DNA of 64,000 nucleotides from Chitinophagaceae bacterium (GCA_017307735.1 JAFKGR010000005.1:62001-126000); one strand, 5' to 3'. Numbered from the stretch's first letter, positions 1-8,933 are shown. Notes: generated by a model not told the origin, from the sequence alone. Program-made: numbers and translations.

Positions 1-508
1 GCCCGTGAATCAAAACTTTCCCATTCAGAAAATTTTTATCCACCGGAAAATTGCGAATCCATAACATCGCTTCTGTATCTTCCAGCGGATTATCTGCCGC
101 AAAATTTAATCCGGCATGCGCAAGGATAAATTCATTTGAACTAGCCAGGAATTCGGTTTCCCTGAAAAATTCCAGGTACTTAGGATCCAGTTCAGCCGCT
201 GATTTAACGCCAAAGCTATGCAGGGTTTTATCGGCGCCATTTTCCATCCATACCGACCTCCGGTACGGCTCGCTCAAAGAATCAAGTAACATCTGTTCGT
301 GATTGCCCCGCAAAGTGTGTATGTTATAGCCTTCCTCGCGCAACCCGATGATAAAATCGACAACACCTTTGGCATCTGATCCTCTGTCGATATAATCTCC
401 CATGCAATAAAGCTCATCAGATTTGTTCAGTTCAATCTTTTTTGTTACTAAATGACTAAAGGTTTTGCAGCAACCGTGAATATCGCCGATTATGAATGTT
501 CGTGGCAT
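1..508 (-). CDS. Metallophosphatase (serine/threonine phosphatase-like), C-terminus outside window
   Basis: A calcineurin-like phosphoesterase whose C-terminus lies beyond base 1; 169 codons are visible from the ATG at 508. The metal-binding motifs are all present in order: GDIHG (residues 8-12), GDYIDRG (37-43) and GNHE (68-71), followed by a later LAHAG histidine. This is the pattern of the PPP-type phosphatases (PrpA/PrpB, bacteriophage lambda phosphatase). Such enzymes dephosphorylate phosphoproteins or small phosphoesters in the cytoplasm; the substrate cannot be told from sequence. It is the first visible gene of a minus-strand group and is separated from the M16 gene upstream by about 65 bases. 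Confidence 0.85.
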   Translation of the reverse strand, partial: MPRTFIIGDIHGCCKTFSHLVTKKIELNKSDELYCMGDYIDRGSDAKGVVDFIIGLREEGYNIHTLRGNHEQMLLDSLSEPYRRSVWMENGADKTLHSFGVKSAAELDPKYLEFFRETEFLASSNEFILAHAGLNFAADNPLEDTEAMLWIRNFPVDKNFLNGKVLIHG

Positions 509-574
509 TTATTTATTTCGTTAACCAATTTCCCTCACAGTTTTCAAATAAAAAAACTGTTTTTTCTTTCTGTT

Positions 575-1852
575 TTAAACCACTTTAAGCTCAAGGAAAT
601 CTTCGGGCTTTAAATATTTTTTTGCAACTTCCAGTAACTCCCCGGGTGTAATGGTCTTGATTGTACGAATTCTTTCTTCAAAATATTTTTCATCCAGGTC
701 ATTCATAATAAGCATTCTCCACCAATCCATGATGCGGAAAGGGCCGTCCAATCCGTTGAGTTGCCTGCCTATGGAATAATTCCGGACCAACTGAAGTTCT
801 TCCTGAGGAACTTCTTCTTTGGTCAGCCTGTCCATTTCTTTATAAATTTCCGATATGGCAGCATCAGCAACTTCCTTTCCGGATTCCGTCGAAATTCCCC
901 AAAGTGTATATTTTAAATTAAACTGGAGGTAGCTGTAGATTCCATAAGTATAACCCTTGTCTTCACGAATATTGGATTGCAACCTTGATCCAAAATAACC
1001 TCCGAAAATCGTATTAAGTACAAGTGCTTTTTGAAAATCCGGATGTTTTTTGTCGGGGAAGATTCTTGCAATCCTGATAGAAGCCTGTACCCCGTTTGAA
1101 TCAATAACCAAATCATTCTTTCTGATTTCGGGTTCCTGCGTTTCGACATCCGGCAACACTTTTTTATTTCCAATGTTCAAATCACCGAAATTGTGTTCCA
1201 TCAATTCGACGAAGTCTTTATCCCATTGGCCGGAGGCAAAAATTTTTAAATCCCCATCCAGATAATTCTTTTCATAAAAATTTTTTATATCCGTCAGGGA
1301 AAGCTTATCCAAATCCGCAATGGCCGTTTTCTTGCCATACGGATTATTTCTGCCAAACAACATGGTTCCCATTTCCCTGTCAGCAACAAAATCACTTTTT
1401 TTCAAATAAACCTGTAAATGCTGAATTGAATTTTGCCGGTAAAGCTCAAATTCATCGTCCGGGAAAATGGCATCGGTCAGCAATTCCCTGACAAGAGGGA
1501 GAAGCTCTCCGATGTATTTTGAAAGTGTCTCCAGGCTCAATACCACATATTCGGCCTGGCATACAGCCTGAAAGGAAGCGCCAAAAAACTCGAATTGGCG
1601 GCTGATTTCAAAGGCAGATTTTTTTCCTGTGCCTCTCTTAAACAATGCAGCCACCGCAGCAGCCACACCTTTATTGTTTTCAAAAATATTTCCGGCTCTC
1701 AGCACCCATTCAATCTGGACAACCGGTTCCGCACCGCCCTTCACATAAAACAAGGGCACCTGGCTTTTCAATTCAATTTTTTCGCACGCCGGCAACCTGA
1801 CCTCATAGGCATTCGGTTCTTTTAGCGCCGGAGCTTTCTTTCTATCGGGCAT
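575..1852 (-). CDS. M16 family peptidase-like protein, non-catalytic subunit
   Basis: A 425-residue protein of the M16 (pitrilysin/mitochondrial processing peptidase) fold. The zinc motif HxxEH is absent: the corresponding N-terminal helix (residues about 61-71) reads GVAAAVAALF, with no histidines. The C-terminal M16 part keeps the conserved Arg/Tyr region (GSRLQSNIRE followed by KGYTYG) that contacts substrate. M16 enzymes often work as heterodimers of one catalytic and one substrate-binding subunit. The gene directly follows (12 bases) an M16 gene with an intact motif, so the two probably form such a dimer. No clear signal peptide is seen; location is uncertain. Confidence 0.88.
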   Translation of the reverse strand: MPDRKKAPALKEPNAYEVRLPACEKIELKSQVPLFYVKGGAEPVVQIEWVLRAGNIFENNKGVAAAVAALFKRGTGKKSAFEISRQFEFFGASFQAVCQAEYVVLSLETLSKYIGELLPLVRELLTDAIFPDDEFELYRQNSIQHLQVYLKKSDFVADREMGTMLFGRNNPYGKKTAIADLDKLSLTDIKNFYEKNYLDGDLKIFASGQWDKDFVELMEHNFGDLNIGNKKVLPDVETQEPEIRKNDLVIDSNGVQASIRIARIFPDKKHPDFQKALVLNTIFGGYFGSRLQSNIREDKGYTYGIYSYLQFNLKYTLWGISTESGKEVADAAISEIYKEMDRLTKEEVPQEELQLVRNYSIGRQLNGLDGPFRIMDWWRMLIMNDLDEKYFEERIRTIKTITPGELLEVAKKYLKPEDFLELKVV

Positions 1853-1864
1853 CTATCTGTGTTG

Positions 1865-3118
1865 TTATAAATAATTGTTCTGATTTTTTCTTCTGTAATA
1901 AAGAGTACTTGAATTTTCTTTTCTGAAGATTTTTTTTGCAGTATTCACAATGTCATCTGTGGTAACCGCATTGTATAAATCCCACTCCGTATTGATATAA
2001 TTGGCATCTCCGAGCAATTCATAATTGGCAAGACTCAATGCGCGGTTCATCAGCGATACATCTTCAAAGGCAAGGCTGCTTTCTGTTCCGTTTTTCACTT
2101 TTTGCAGTTCGGGAGAATCGGGAGGATTATTTTTTATTTTCTCAAGCTCATCCTGAATTGCTGCGTCTCCGTCTTCTATTTTTATACCCCGGACAAGCTT
2201 GCCCTCGATGACCACCATTCCCGGATCAATACTTCCTGTATGATAACAGGATATACTGCTAAAGAGTTTTTTATCCTTGACAAGGGATTGATATAAACGC
2301 GAAGAATTTCCGCCGCTGAGAATATCTGTCAGCAAATCCATGGAATAAAATCCTGCATCAGTTCTTGAAAAGCCGTGCCAGCATTTGTATATCGCATCAA
2401 GGGGAACATCAGCAGTCACTTCCAAAAACCTTGCTTCTGTTTGAACAGGTTCCTCCGGCAAATGCCTTTCATATTTTTTTCTTACGGGAATTTCACCAAA
2501 CCATTTTTCAGCGAGGCTTTTTACCTGATCCAAACTGACATTTCCGGCTACGGTAAGAATGGCGTTTGCGGGCGTGTAATGTTCAAAAAAGAAATCTTTC
2601 ACATCCTGCAACCTGGCAGATTCAATGTGTGACAAATCTTTTCCTATGGTCATCCACTGATAGGGATGTACCCGATAAGCAAGGGCACGCAATTTATGCC
2701 ATGCATCACCATAGGGCTGATTAATAAAATTTTCTTTGAACTCTTCTGAAACCACTTTTTTCTGTACGTTCAATGATTTTCTGCTGAAAGCGAGGGATAG
2801 CATCCGGTCACTCTCAAGCCAGAATGCTGTTTCTAAATTTTCGGCAGGCAGCCGGCAATAATAATCCGTCAAATCACTGGTGGTATAAGCATTGTTTTCT
2901 CCCCCTGCCATTTGCAACGGAGAATCATATACCGGGATATTTATGCTGCCTCCAAACATGAGATGTTCGAACATGTGTGCAAACCCGGTTTTTTCAGGGT
3001 TTTCATCACGTGCGCCAACGTCGTACAACACATTTACCACAGCCATTGGCGTGGTATGATCTTCATGCACAATTACACGCAAACCGTTTGCCAACGAAAA
3101 TCTGGAAAATTCAATCAT
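1865..3118 (-). CDS. M16 family zinc metallopeptidase, catalytic subunit
   Basis: A zinc peptidase of family M16 with the inverted zinc motif H-M-F-E-H at residues 48-52, counted from the ATG at 3118. A longer frame opens with TTG at 3166, but the protein aligns as an M16 enzyme only from about MIEFSRFSLANGLR, so the ATG at 3118 is the better start. The C-terminal half has the usual SSRLYQSLV segment. It pairs with the motif-less M16 gene just downstream and follows the aspartyl protease gene, so the three peptidase genes look like one minus-strand operon. Substrates are unknown; the family degrades or processes peptides. Confidence 0.9.
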   Translation of the reverse strand: MIEFSRFSLANGLRVIVHEDHTTPMAVVNVLYDVGARDENPEKTGFAHMFEHLMFGGSINIPVYDSPLQMAGGENNAYTTSDLTDYYCRLPAENLETAFWLESDRMLSLAFSRKSLNVQKKVVSEEFKENFINQPYGDAWHKLRALAYRVHPYQWMTIGKDLSHIESARLQDVKDFFFEHYTPANAILTVAGNVSLDQVKSLAEKWFGEIPVRKKYERHLPEEPVQTEARFLEVTADVPLDAIYKCWHGFSRTDAGFYSMDLLTDILSGGNSSRLYQSLVKDKKLFSSISCYHTGSIDPGMVVIEGKLVRGIKIEDGDAAIQDELEKIKNNPPDSPELQKVKNGTESSLAFEDVSLMNRALSLANYELLGDANYINTEWDLYNAVTTDDIVNTAKKIFRKENSSTLYYRRKNQNNYL

Positions 3119-3175
3119 ACTGGCAAAATTCCCGAAAAGGAAATGGATTGCCAATTCCAAATTCAAAAAAGGTGG

Positions 3176-4366
3176 TTAATAGATTCTACCAATCCGTATT
3201 CTTTTTGCGAAAATTTCACCATTTCTGGAAATAATGATCGGTATGACGGCTCCAACATTCTGCATTGAATTTTTGTAGGAAGAGATGTCATTCGTCATAT
3301 TATTATTAACTGCCAAAATGATATCTCCCTCTTTTAATTCTGCTTTGTCTGCCGGTGAACCTTTCACAATATCATCAATCACAATACGATCGCCTTCCAT
3401 GTACAAATTCATTCCGGTATAAGAATAATCATACGAATCCTGAAAATGGGAATTGGGTTTGATCGCTATCACCCTCGCTTTATAATTCAATACCACATTA
3501 AATCTTCGCAGAATATCATTTCCAACAAGTCCTCCGATAAATGGATAGGATAAAGCATTGAATTCATCATCGAGAATATTGGTAGGTACTTTTCTGAAAA
3601 CAAAGGGGCCTACTTTAATCTTTTTTATCACCGTTACCTGCATTTGTCTTTTGCCTCCTGGTCCTTGTACCAAAATGCCCACGGGTTTTCTCTTCTTTTT
3701 TAAAAAGGTGCTGTCTTCAATAAATTTTTTTGACAGAAGAAAACAAAGTCCGGCGCCGGTGTCCAGATAAAAATTTGTAAACACTGACCTTCTGTCTTTT
3801 GCCGGCATCGGAAGAATGGGCAAAGCTGTAAATACCGGCCTTAACATAGTGGTTCCTTTAGCATAATTGAATGTGCCGTTTGAATAAACACTAATCTGAA
3901 GGCTATCGTAATTGATAGCCACAATATACCTTTTCAAAAAGCTGTAACCGATAACGCCATCTATCTTCAATCCGTAAACGCTGGAAAGCAAACTGTAATC
4001 ATTTACAAAAAAATTAAGGCTATCCACAGTCAGTCCGGGCAAATGCAATGTGTTATGAAGCGAATGATTTACTTTTTTAATTCCTGCAATTCCATTTACT
4101 GTCATTTGTGAAGGGAAATTCGGGATTTTAAATTCGGCCGCAGTAGCAGAATCTATAGAAATGGCTCCGCTGCCTGTATCGAGAATAAAATTTAATGTAT
4201 CGGGAATATCATTGAAGGTGCCTCTGATAATAATAATACCTCCAATCAATTGATAGAAACGAAATTTCGTTATGAACTGAGCCTGATTCTCAGGTTTAAC
4301 CTCCTGTGCTTTCAACATGGGGAGGGCCAACATAAAAGATAATATTATAAGAAAAAACAATTTCAT
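3176..4366 (-). CDS. Secreted retropepsin-like aspartyl protease with PDZ domain
   Basis: The protein starts with a signal peptide (residues 1-20, ending ALPMLKA). Two retropepsin-type active-site motifs are visible, DTGSG at 63-67 and DTGAG near 205, so one chain carries both halves of an aspartic protease. The C-terminal 80 residues form a PDZ domain (DGDRIVIDDIVKGSPADKAE, then LKEGDII). This architecture is common in Bacteroidota exported proteins. It is presumably periplasmic or surface-exposed. It heads the minus-strand peptidase group at 575-4366. The 165-base divergent gap to the M28 peptidase gene probably holds promoters for both directions. Confidence 0.88.
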   Translation of the reverse strand: MKLFFLIILSFMLALPMLKAQEVKPENQAQFITKFRFYQLIGGIIIIRGTFNDIPDTLNFILDTGSGAISIDSATAAEFKIPNFPSQMTVNGIAGIKKVNHSLHNTLHLPGLTVDSLNFFVNDYSLLSSVYGLKIDGVIGYSFLKRYIVAINYDSLQISVYSNGTFNYAKGTTMLRPVFTALPILPMPAKDRRSVFTNFYLDTGAGLCFLLSKKFIEDSTFLKKKRKPVGILVQGPGGKRQMQVTVIKKIKVGPFVFRKVPTNILDDEFNALSYPFIGGLVGNDILRRFNVVLNYKARVIAIKPNSHFQDSYDYSYTGMNLYMEGDRIVIDDIVKGSPADKAELKEGDIILAVNNNMTNDISSYKNSMQNVGAVIPIIISRNGEIFAKRIRIGRIY

Positions 4367-4505
4367 TGAAACATTGAATATATGACAATTTATACGGAAA
4401 AAATCGCCGGAACGATGGCTTTTACGTGATATTAGCGGAATAATAAATTTACATTCCCGTGAAGATGAGTGGCTTGTTCTGGCATCGCCATTATGCCAAT
4501 CATTT

Positions 4506-4513
4506 TACCTTTG
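4506..4513 (+). promoter_or_regulatory. Candidate -7 promoter element for the M28 peptidase gene
   Basis: TACCTTTG matches the Bacteroidota -7 consensus TAnnTTTG and lies 18 bases before the ATG at 4532. No convincing TTTG -33 box is seen at the usual 19-21 base spacing, so the call rests on the -7 box alone. Confidence 0.4.
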
Positions 4514-4531
4514 CAACCAAACTAAAACCAA

Positions 4532-6178
4532 ATGTTTTCAAAAAAATCCGTTCTGTTTTTATTGTTTCTTTTTGTTGGTGCATCCGTTTATTCGCAAAAG
4601 CTTAAGAAACAGGAAAAACAAATTGTTACCCATCTGGAAAATACAATTTCGTACCTGGCCAGCGACCCATTACAGGGAAGGCGGACCGGAACCTATGGCG
4701 AACAACTTGCCTATGAATACCTCTCCCGGGTATTTGATTCCATCGGCTTGAAACCCATGGGCGACAATGGCACCTACCTGCAGGAATTCCCGGTTGAGGA
4801 AGGGCGTAAAATTTTAAAAGGAACAGCACTTTCCATAAACGGGGACAAAATTGACAGCACAGATTTTTTTCCTCTTACATTCAGCGCCGACGGATCTATT
4901 ACCGGAACAGCATCGCCATCGGTTTTTGAAAGTGATGCACCCTGGTTTTTCGATGTAAAAGATTTACTTACCACCAATAATAACAACCCGCATTTTGATT
5001 TGGGATCTTCCATTAAAAACCAGGCAGAAGATTTCAAAGCCAAGGGGGCCACCAGCGTCATCGTCTATAACAGCAGCAACATTGTGCCTGATATTTCATT
5101 CAATGGAAAGTCAAATGAATCACGTATATCCATACCTGTTATATACGTAAAGAAAAATGCATCGTCAAAATATTTCAGCAATAAGGAAGATTTTATCAAC
5201 CTCTCGTTTGATCTGCACACCGGGGTCATTCCCCGCAACGGACATAATGTAATCGGGTATATTGATAATGGTGCGCCCACCACCATCATTATTGGCGGTC
5301 ATTTTGACCACCTTGGATATGGAGAAGACCACAACAGCCTGTGGACAGGTAAACCTGAGATTAACCATGGAGCAGATGACAATGCAAGCGGAACTGCACT
5401 CGTAATTGAAATGGCGCGGTTGCTCAAAAATTCCAAATACAGAAAAAACAATTACCTGTTTGTCTGCTTCTCCGGAGAAGAGCTGGGTTTATTCGGTTCA
5501 AAATACCTGACTGAGCATTCCCCCATCCCTTTGAGTTCTGTCAACTTCATGATAAACTGTGATATGGTCGGGCGATTAAATCCTGATACAAAAACAATTA
5601 CTGTCGGAGGATATGGTACAAGCCCATACTGGTCAACGCTTCCTGATAAAACCAAATACTTCAATGTCAAATTTGACAGCAGCGGCATTGGCCCCAGCGA
5701 TCACACATCTTTCTATTTGAAAAATATTCCGGTACTTTTCTTCTTCACCGGAACCCATTCGGATTATCACAAGCCCACCGATGTGGCAAGCAAGATTGAC
5801 TATATAGGTGAAATGAGAATTATTGAATACATAGAAAATCTCATTAAAAAGGTGAACAATGCAGGAAAACTCGAATTTCTTAAAACCCGTGAACCGGACA
5901 TGGGTGAAGGCCGGCCACGTTTCACCGTTACCCTGGGCGTTATGCCAGATTACACATACAGCGCGGGAGACGGTTTAAAAATTGATGGAGTGATCAGCGG
6001 GAAGATTGCTGAAAAAGCCGGGATGAAAGCCGGGGATGTGATTACCCAGATCGGCGATTTTAAAGTGCATGACATCAATGATTATATGAAGGCTTTGAGT
6101 CATTTCAAAAAAGGTGATAAAACAACCATTATCTTTATAGCTGATAAAACCTCAAAAACGGTGGCCATTGAATTCTGA
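4532..6178 (+). CDS. Secreted M28 family zinc aminopeptidase with PDZ domain
   Basis: A 548-residue exported aminopeptidase. It has an N-terminal signal peptide (to about VYSQ, residue 21), a protease-associated insert in the first half, and the M28 di-zinc ligands in order: GGHFDHLG, HGADDNASG, GEELGLFGS, NCDMVGR and HSDYHKPTD. The last 90 residues are a PDZ domain (KIAEKAGMKAGDVITQIGDF). The family removes N-terminal amino acids from peptides in the periplasm or outside the cell. The stop overlaps the likely TTG start of the next gene by 11 bases, which suggests translational coupling. Confidence 0.92.
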   Translation: MFSKKSVLFLLFLFVGASVYSQKLKKQEKQIVTHLENTISYLASDPLQGRRTGTYGEQLAYEYLSRVFDSIGLKPMGDNGTYLQEFPVEEGRKILKGTALSINGDKIDSTDFFPLTFSADGSITGTASPSVFESDAPWFFDVKDLLTTNNNNPHFDLGSSIKNQAEDFKAKGATSVIVYNSSNIVPDISFNGKSNESRISIPVIYVKKNASSKYFSNKEDFINLSFDLHTGVIPRNGHNVIGYIDNGAPTTIIIGGHFDHLGYGEDHNSLWTGKPEINHGADDNASGTALVIEMARLLKNSKYRKNNYLFVCFSGEELGLFGSKYLTEHSPIPLSSVNFMINCDMVGRLNPDTKTITVGGYGTSPYWSTLPDKTKYFNVKFDSSGIGPSDHTSFYLKNIPVLFFFTGTHSDYHKPTDVASKIDYIGEMRIIEYIENLIKKVNNAGKLEFLKTREPDMGEGRPRFTVTLGVMPDYTYSAGDGLKIDGVISGKIAEKAGMKAGDVITQIGDFKVHDINDYMKALSHFKKGDKTTIIFIADKTSKTVAIEF

Positions 6179-6632
6179 TCGCAAAAACCCACAGCCCCTC
6201 AAACTCAGCATTGATTACAAGTCTATGGTAGAGAGGTTTTATGACGAGGCGAAACTGCTTGGGCTGGTGGCTCCGATTGAGCCTTATCAATTTTGCTGGA
6301 AGGTTAACGATTTGCTTCATTTCGACTTCCGTACAAGGCACGATCTGCAAATTCAAAAACACAATAAGGGAAGAAATTACTTTTTTCCGATTTATCAATA
6401 TAAGATACCGCAAACCTCCATTGGTCATTATATCTATGTGAACCATGACGATGGGGAATATCTGTTGCCCGAACTGAAACATTTTGATTATCTGTGGCTC
6501 ATGAAATTTGATGAGGTGGACGAAGATGAAATTGAATTGTTTACCAAAACAATAAAAACAATTCCCGTTTTGCAAATGGTGACCGAACTTGCCATAGATA
6601 AAATAAAAAAGAAGGAAGATTTATTTTTTTAG
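6168..6632 (+). CDS. IPExxxVDY family protein
   Basis: A 154-residue protein of a Bacteroidota family named for the motif IPExxxVDY; here it reads LPELKHFDYLWLMK near residue 105. The function of the family is unknown to me. The reading frame has no ATG until residue 20 (MVERFYDEAK), and the conserved KLSIDY segment lies before it, so the TTG at 6168, which overlaps the end of the upstream peptidase gene, is the likely start. It is acidic at the C-terminus and has no signal peptide or membrane segment. Confidence 0.75.
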   Translation: MNSDRKNPQPLKLSIDYKSMVERFYDEAKLLGLVAPIEPYQFCWKVNDLLHFDFRTRHDLQIQKHNKGRNYFFPIYQYKIPQTSIGHYIYVNHDDGEYLLPELKHFDYLWLMKFDEVDEDEIELFTKTIKTIPVLQMVTELAIDKIKKKEDLFF

Positions 6633-6672
6633 CGCGATAATTGTGAGGATATCAGAGCTAAAAACTTTTTTT

Positions 6673-6915
6673 ATGTGGGAGGTTATAGATAATTCACTTT
6701 ACAGAAAATTTGTGTTCACAGATTTTGTTCAGGCTTTTACTTTTATGAATGCGGTGGCATTCAGGGCAGAACAATTGCAGCATCATCCGCTATGGAAGAA
6801 TGAATACAATAAAGTGGAAATCTGGCTCACAACCCATGATGCCGGAAGCATTGTAACAGAGAAAGATAAAAAGCTGTCTGAGATTATAGATGCCGTTTAT
6901 AAGAGTTTTGAATAG
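6673..6915 (+). CDS. phhB: Pterin-4a-carbinolamine dehydratase (PCD/DCoH)
   Basis: Dehydrates 4a-hydroxytetrahydrobiopterin during pterin recycling. The family signature is visible as EQLQHHPLWKNEYNKVEIWL followed by THDAGS, containing the catalytic His-His-Pro. A GTG at 6643 would add ten residues, but the ATG at 6673 (MWEVIDNSLYRKF) gives the normal family length of about 80 residues. No phenylalanine hydroxylase gene is nearby, so the pterin partner reaction in this organism is not shown here. Confidence 0.85.
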   Translation: MWEVIDNSLYRKFVFTDFVQAFTFMNAVAFRAEQLQHHPLWKNEYNKVEIWLTTHDAGSIVTEKDKKLSEIIDAVYKSFE

Positions 6916-6917
6916 CG

Positions 6918-7034
6918 TGGGTTAACGCTTATCAAGATATTGATCTGGACAATTCATTCTTATGGGTAGTTCCTTTACCAGGAAAACCAAACAAATATGA
7001 GGACGGAGAGCCAAACTATTACGTTAGTCAATAA
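6918..7034 (+). pseudogene. Possible remnant of a gene C-terminus
   Basis: A 38-codon open stretch that translates as WVNAYQDIDLDNSFLWVVPL and then PGKPNKYEDGEPNYYVSQ before a TAA. It reads like real protein but has no start codon, is preceded by a stop in frame, and runs into the end of the DUF420 gene on the other strand. It may be the tail of a decayed gene. I do not recognise the family. Confidence 0.25.
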
Positions 7035-7639
7035 TATTTTCGAATCATCAGGTAAACAGCTACTCCACTGACTGATACATAGAACCAAATCGGCCATGCC
7101 CACCTCACAAGTTTTTTATGCTTCTTGTAATCACCCGACAATCCACGGTATGCAGCAAACAATACAAATGGCATTACTATAGCAGCCAAAGGAATGTGAG
7201 TTATTAACAGCGCATAATAAAAATACCGGCTATTCCCTGCAAGCAACTTTTCATCCGCCGATAAAATTCCATCGTGGTTAATATCTCCATAGCGGGTATC
7301 GCCCGTAAATACATGATGAAGTATATAAAACAGAAGGAACAATACACTCAGAATAATTCCGGCCAGCATCAATTTTCCATGCAGATAATATTTTCCTGTG
7401 AGCGCCGCCCACAAAGCCACACACAATATCAAAGCAACCATCGAATTGATGATCATACTGAGAAGTGCAAAGATGTGCGGATTAAATCCCAGATTAATTT
7501 TCAAGTGCACTTGTTCCAAAGATGCAATCAGGAGAAACATGGCAATTGATATAATCCATATCAATCTCATTACCGCCCTGTCATCCTTTTTCAGGATGGC
7601 CTGTGGGTATCCCGGTTTGGTATCTTTGGCATTGTTCAT
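7028..7639 (-). CDS. DUF420 membrane protein (oxidase-associated)
   Basis: A 203-residue protein with about five hydrophobic segments and the DUF420 features H-K-x-x-M (residues near 90, HGKLMLAG) and histidines in later helices (YILHHVFTG, LITHIPLA). DUF420 proteins such as Bacillus CtaM are linked to haem-copper oxidase maturation. An insertion resembling an EF-hand (DINHDGILSADE, about residues 120-131) sits in a loop between helices, which I have not seen described for this family. The start overlaps the stop of the SCO gene by four bases (ATGA), so they are co-translated. Confidence 0.8.
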   Translation of the reverse strand: MNNAKDTKPGYPQAILKKDDRAVMRLIWIISIAMFLLIASLEQVHLKINLGFNPHIFALLSMIINSMVALILCVALWAALTGKYYLHGKLMLAGIILSVLFLLFYILHHVFTGDTRYGDINHDGILSADEKLLAGNSRYFYYALLITHIPLAAIVMPFVLFAAYRGLSGDYKKHKKLVRWAWPIWFYVSVSGVAVYLMIRKYY

Positions 7640-8349
7640 ACCTGTTTCAATAGATCTTTCAAATACTGGCCAAACGATCTGGTCTGATCCCTTTCAAGCA
7701 TCAGGAGGGGAATGTCTTTTACGAGCCTGTGCTGATCGGTGCTGTCGAGGCCATCATACCATCCCCGGATAACATGGTTCCTGTCGAGAAGAAAGAAATT
7801 TTGTGTATGGATGAATCCCGTATCAATTCCTACATCTGCCACACTCGCCTTCATTTCTTTCAAAGCAAATTTATAAATGCTGTCTTTATTTCCGGTGGTA
7901 AGCCACCAGTTGTTGGGGCTTACCCCAAACTTTTCACCCCACCACCTTAAACGGGAAAGATCATCATGTTCAGGATCTATGGAGATTGACACAAACTGGA
8001 CAAGCGAATCACTTGGCGTAAATGACTGTTGAAGCCTCCTCATATTTTCTGTCATCTCCGGACAAATGGTTGGGCAATGGGTAAAGAAAAAATCGACTAC
8101 CACCACTTTGCCTTTCAGATCATCCAGTGAAACCTTTTGACCCAACTGGTTCTCGAGACTTATTCCTTTCACCTGGTGCCAAACTGTATCGAACGAGGTT
8201 TTTCCATGGTCATTATTAACAATAACACTGTCATAAAAGTACCTCCCCGGCATTTGTATTGCGCGATGGCTCATATAACTCAATAGCAGGTATCCAAACA
8301 TGGGTAATGCTATTGCAAGAGTCAAAGCCAGAATCGCCTTCTTACTCAT
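7636..8349 (-). CDS. SCO1/SenC/PrrC copper chaperone for cytochrome oxidase
   Basis: A thioredoxin-fold protein anchored by an N-terminal helix (residues 5-25). The copper ligands are visible as a CxxxC in THCPTICPEM (about residue 93) and a distal histidine in GFIHTQNFFLLD. Sco proteins deliver copper to, or reduce the cysteines of, the CuA site of subunit II, which is encoded as ctaC in this cluster. It is followed by the DUF420 gene and preceded by a terminator-like hairpin, so the pair may have its own transcript. Confidence 0.9.
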   Translation of the reverse strand: MSKKAILALTLAIALPMFGYLLLSYMSHRAIQMPGRYFYDSVIVNNDHGKTSFDTVWHQVKGISLENQLGQKVSLDDLKGKVVVVDFFFTHCPTICPEMTENMRRLQQSFTPSDSLVQFVSISIDPEHDDLSRLRWWGEKFGVSPNNWWLTTGNKDSIYKFALKEMKASVADVGIDTGFIHTQNFFLLDRNHVIRGWYDGLDSTDQHRLVKDIPLLMLERDQTRSFGQYLKDLLKQV

Positions 8350-8373
8350 GAGTTATAAATTTTTAGATGTAAA

Positions 8374-8381
8374 CAAAATTA
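8374..8381 (-). promoter_or_regulatory. Candidate -7 element for the SCO/DUF420 pair
   Basis: Read on the minus strand the site is TAATTTTG, a full match to TAnnTTTG, 25 bases before the SCO ATG. It overlaps the outer end of the upstream hairpin by three bases. A weak TTTA box lies 21 bases farther upstream, inside the hairpin. Confidence 0.35.
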
Positions 8382-8405
8382 GCCATTGCATCCCGCAATG
8401 GCTAA
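8379..8405 (-). terminator. Rho-independent terminator-like hairpin after subunit IV gene
   Basis: A perfect 10-base-pair inverted repeat, TTAGCCATTG and CAATGGCTAA, encloses a 7-base loop. On the minus strand it is followed by TTTTGTTT. It lies 30 bases beyond the stop of the subunit IV gene, where a terminator for the ctaE-ctaF transcript would be expected. Confidence 0.7.
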
Positions 8406-8434
8406 ACAGAAAAAGATTGTAACCAAATTTTAGC

Positions 8435-8884
8435 TTACTCAGCTTTGTATTTGTTTTCAACTCCCGGCGGAACATTCATCGGCATATATCTCAGTTCCTG
8501 TTCCTGATACTGGCGTGAGCCGGCATCGGTATTACGCAGGTTGCGATAAGAATTTCCGTCCACTAAAAATGCAGTTATAAACCAAATAAACAGGCACATC
8601 GGGATTGCCATAGACAAAACCATATACCTGAATTCATCGCCAAGATGCATGAATATTGAAATAATATAAAAAGCTTTTCCAATGGTAAATATGACAATAC
8701 AACCCTTGATAAAAAGGATGAGGCTATAACTGGGGTTTCCCTTGTCCAATTGATAAATAAGCAGTCCGCAGGCAAGTTCAAGAATTGTCAACACAAGAAG
8801 AACCCAAAAGGCCTTCCATATTCTTTTCACTTTTGCTTCATCATCTGGTAAGGTTAAAACCTGCGCGTTTGTTTCAGATGTCAT
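8435..8884 (-). CDS. Cytochrome c oxidase subunit IV family protein
   Basis: A 149-residue membrane protein with three hydrophobic segments, including LILFIKGCIVIFTIGKAFYI, typical of the bacterial subunit IV (CtaF/COX4_pro) family. The subunit stabilises the aa3-type oxidase and is not catalytic. It follows the larger subunit III gene by 50 bases and precedes the terminator at 8379-8405. The identification rests on length, topology and position as well as family resemblance. Confidence 0.8.
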   Translation of the reverse strand: MTSETNAQVLTLPDDEAKVKRIWKAFWVLLVLTILELACGLLIYQLDKGNPSYSLILFIKGCIVIFTIGKAFYIISIFMHLGDEFRYMVLSMAIPMCLFIWFITAFLVDGNSYRNLRNTDAGSRQYQEQELRYMPMNVPPGVENKYKAE

Positions 8885-8933
8885 AATATTCTGAGTTTTT
8901 TACTTTAAAAATTTCTTTTAGTGAAGAGTGTAA

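Noticed and set aside
6135..6575. A 146-codon minus-strand frame
   Set aside because: It is antisense to the IPExxxVDY gene and the end of the M28 gene, and has no recognisable content.
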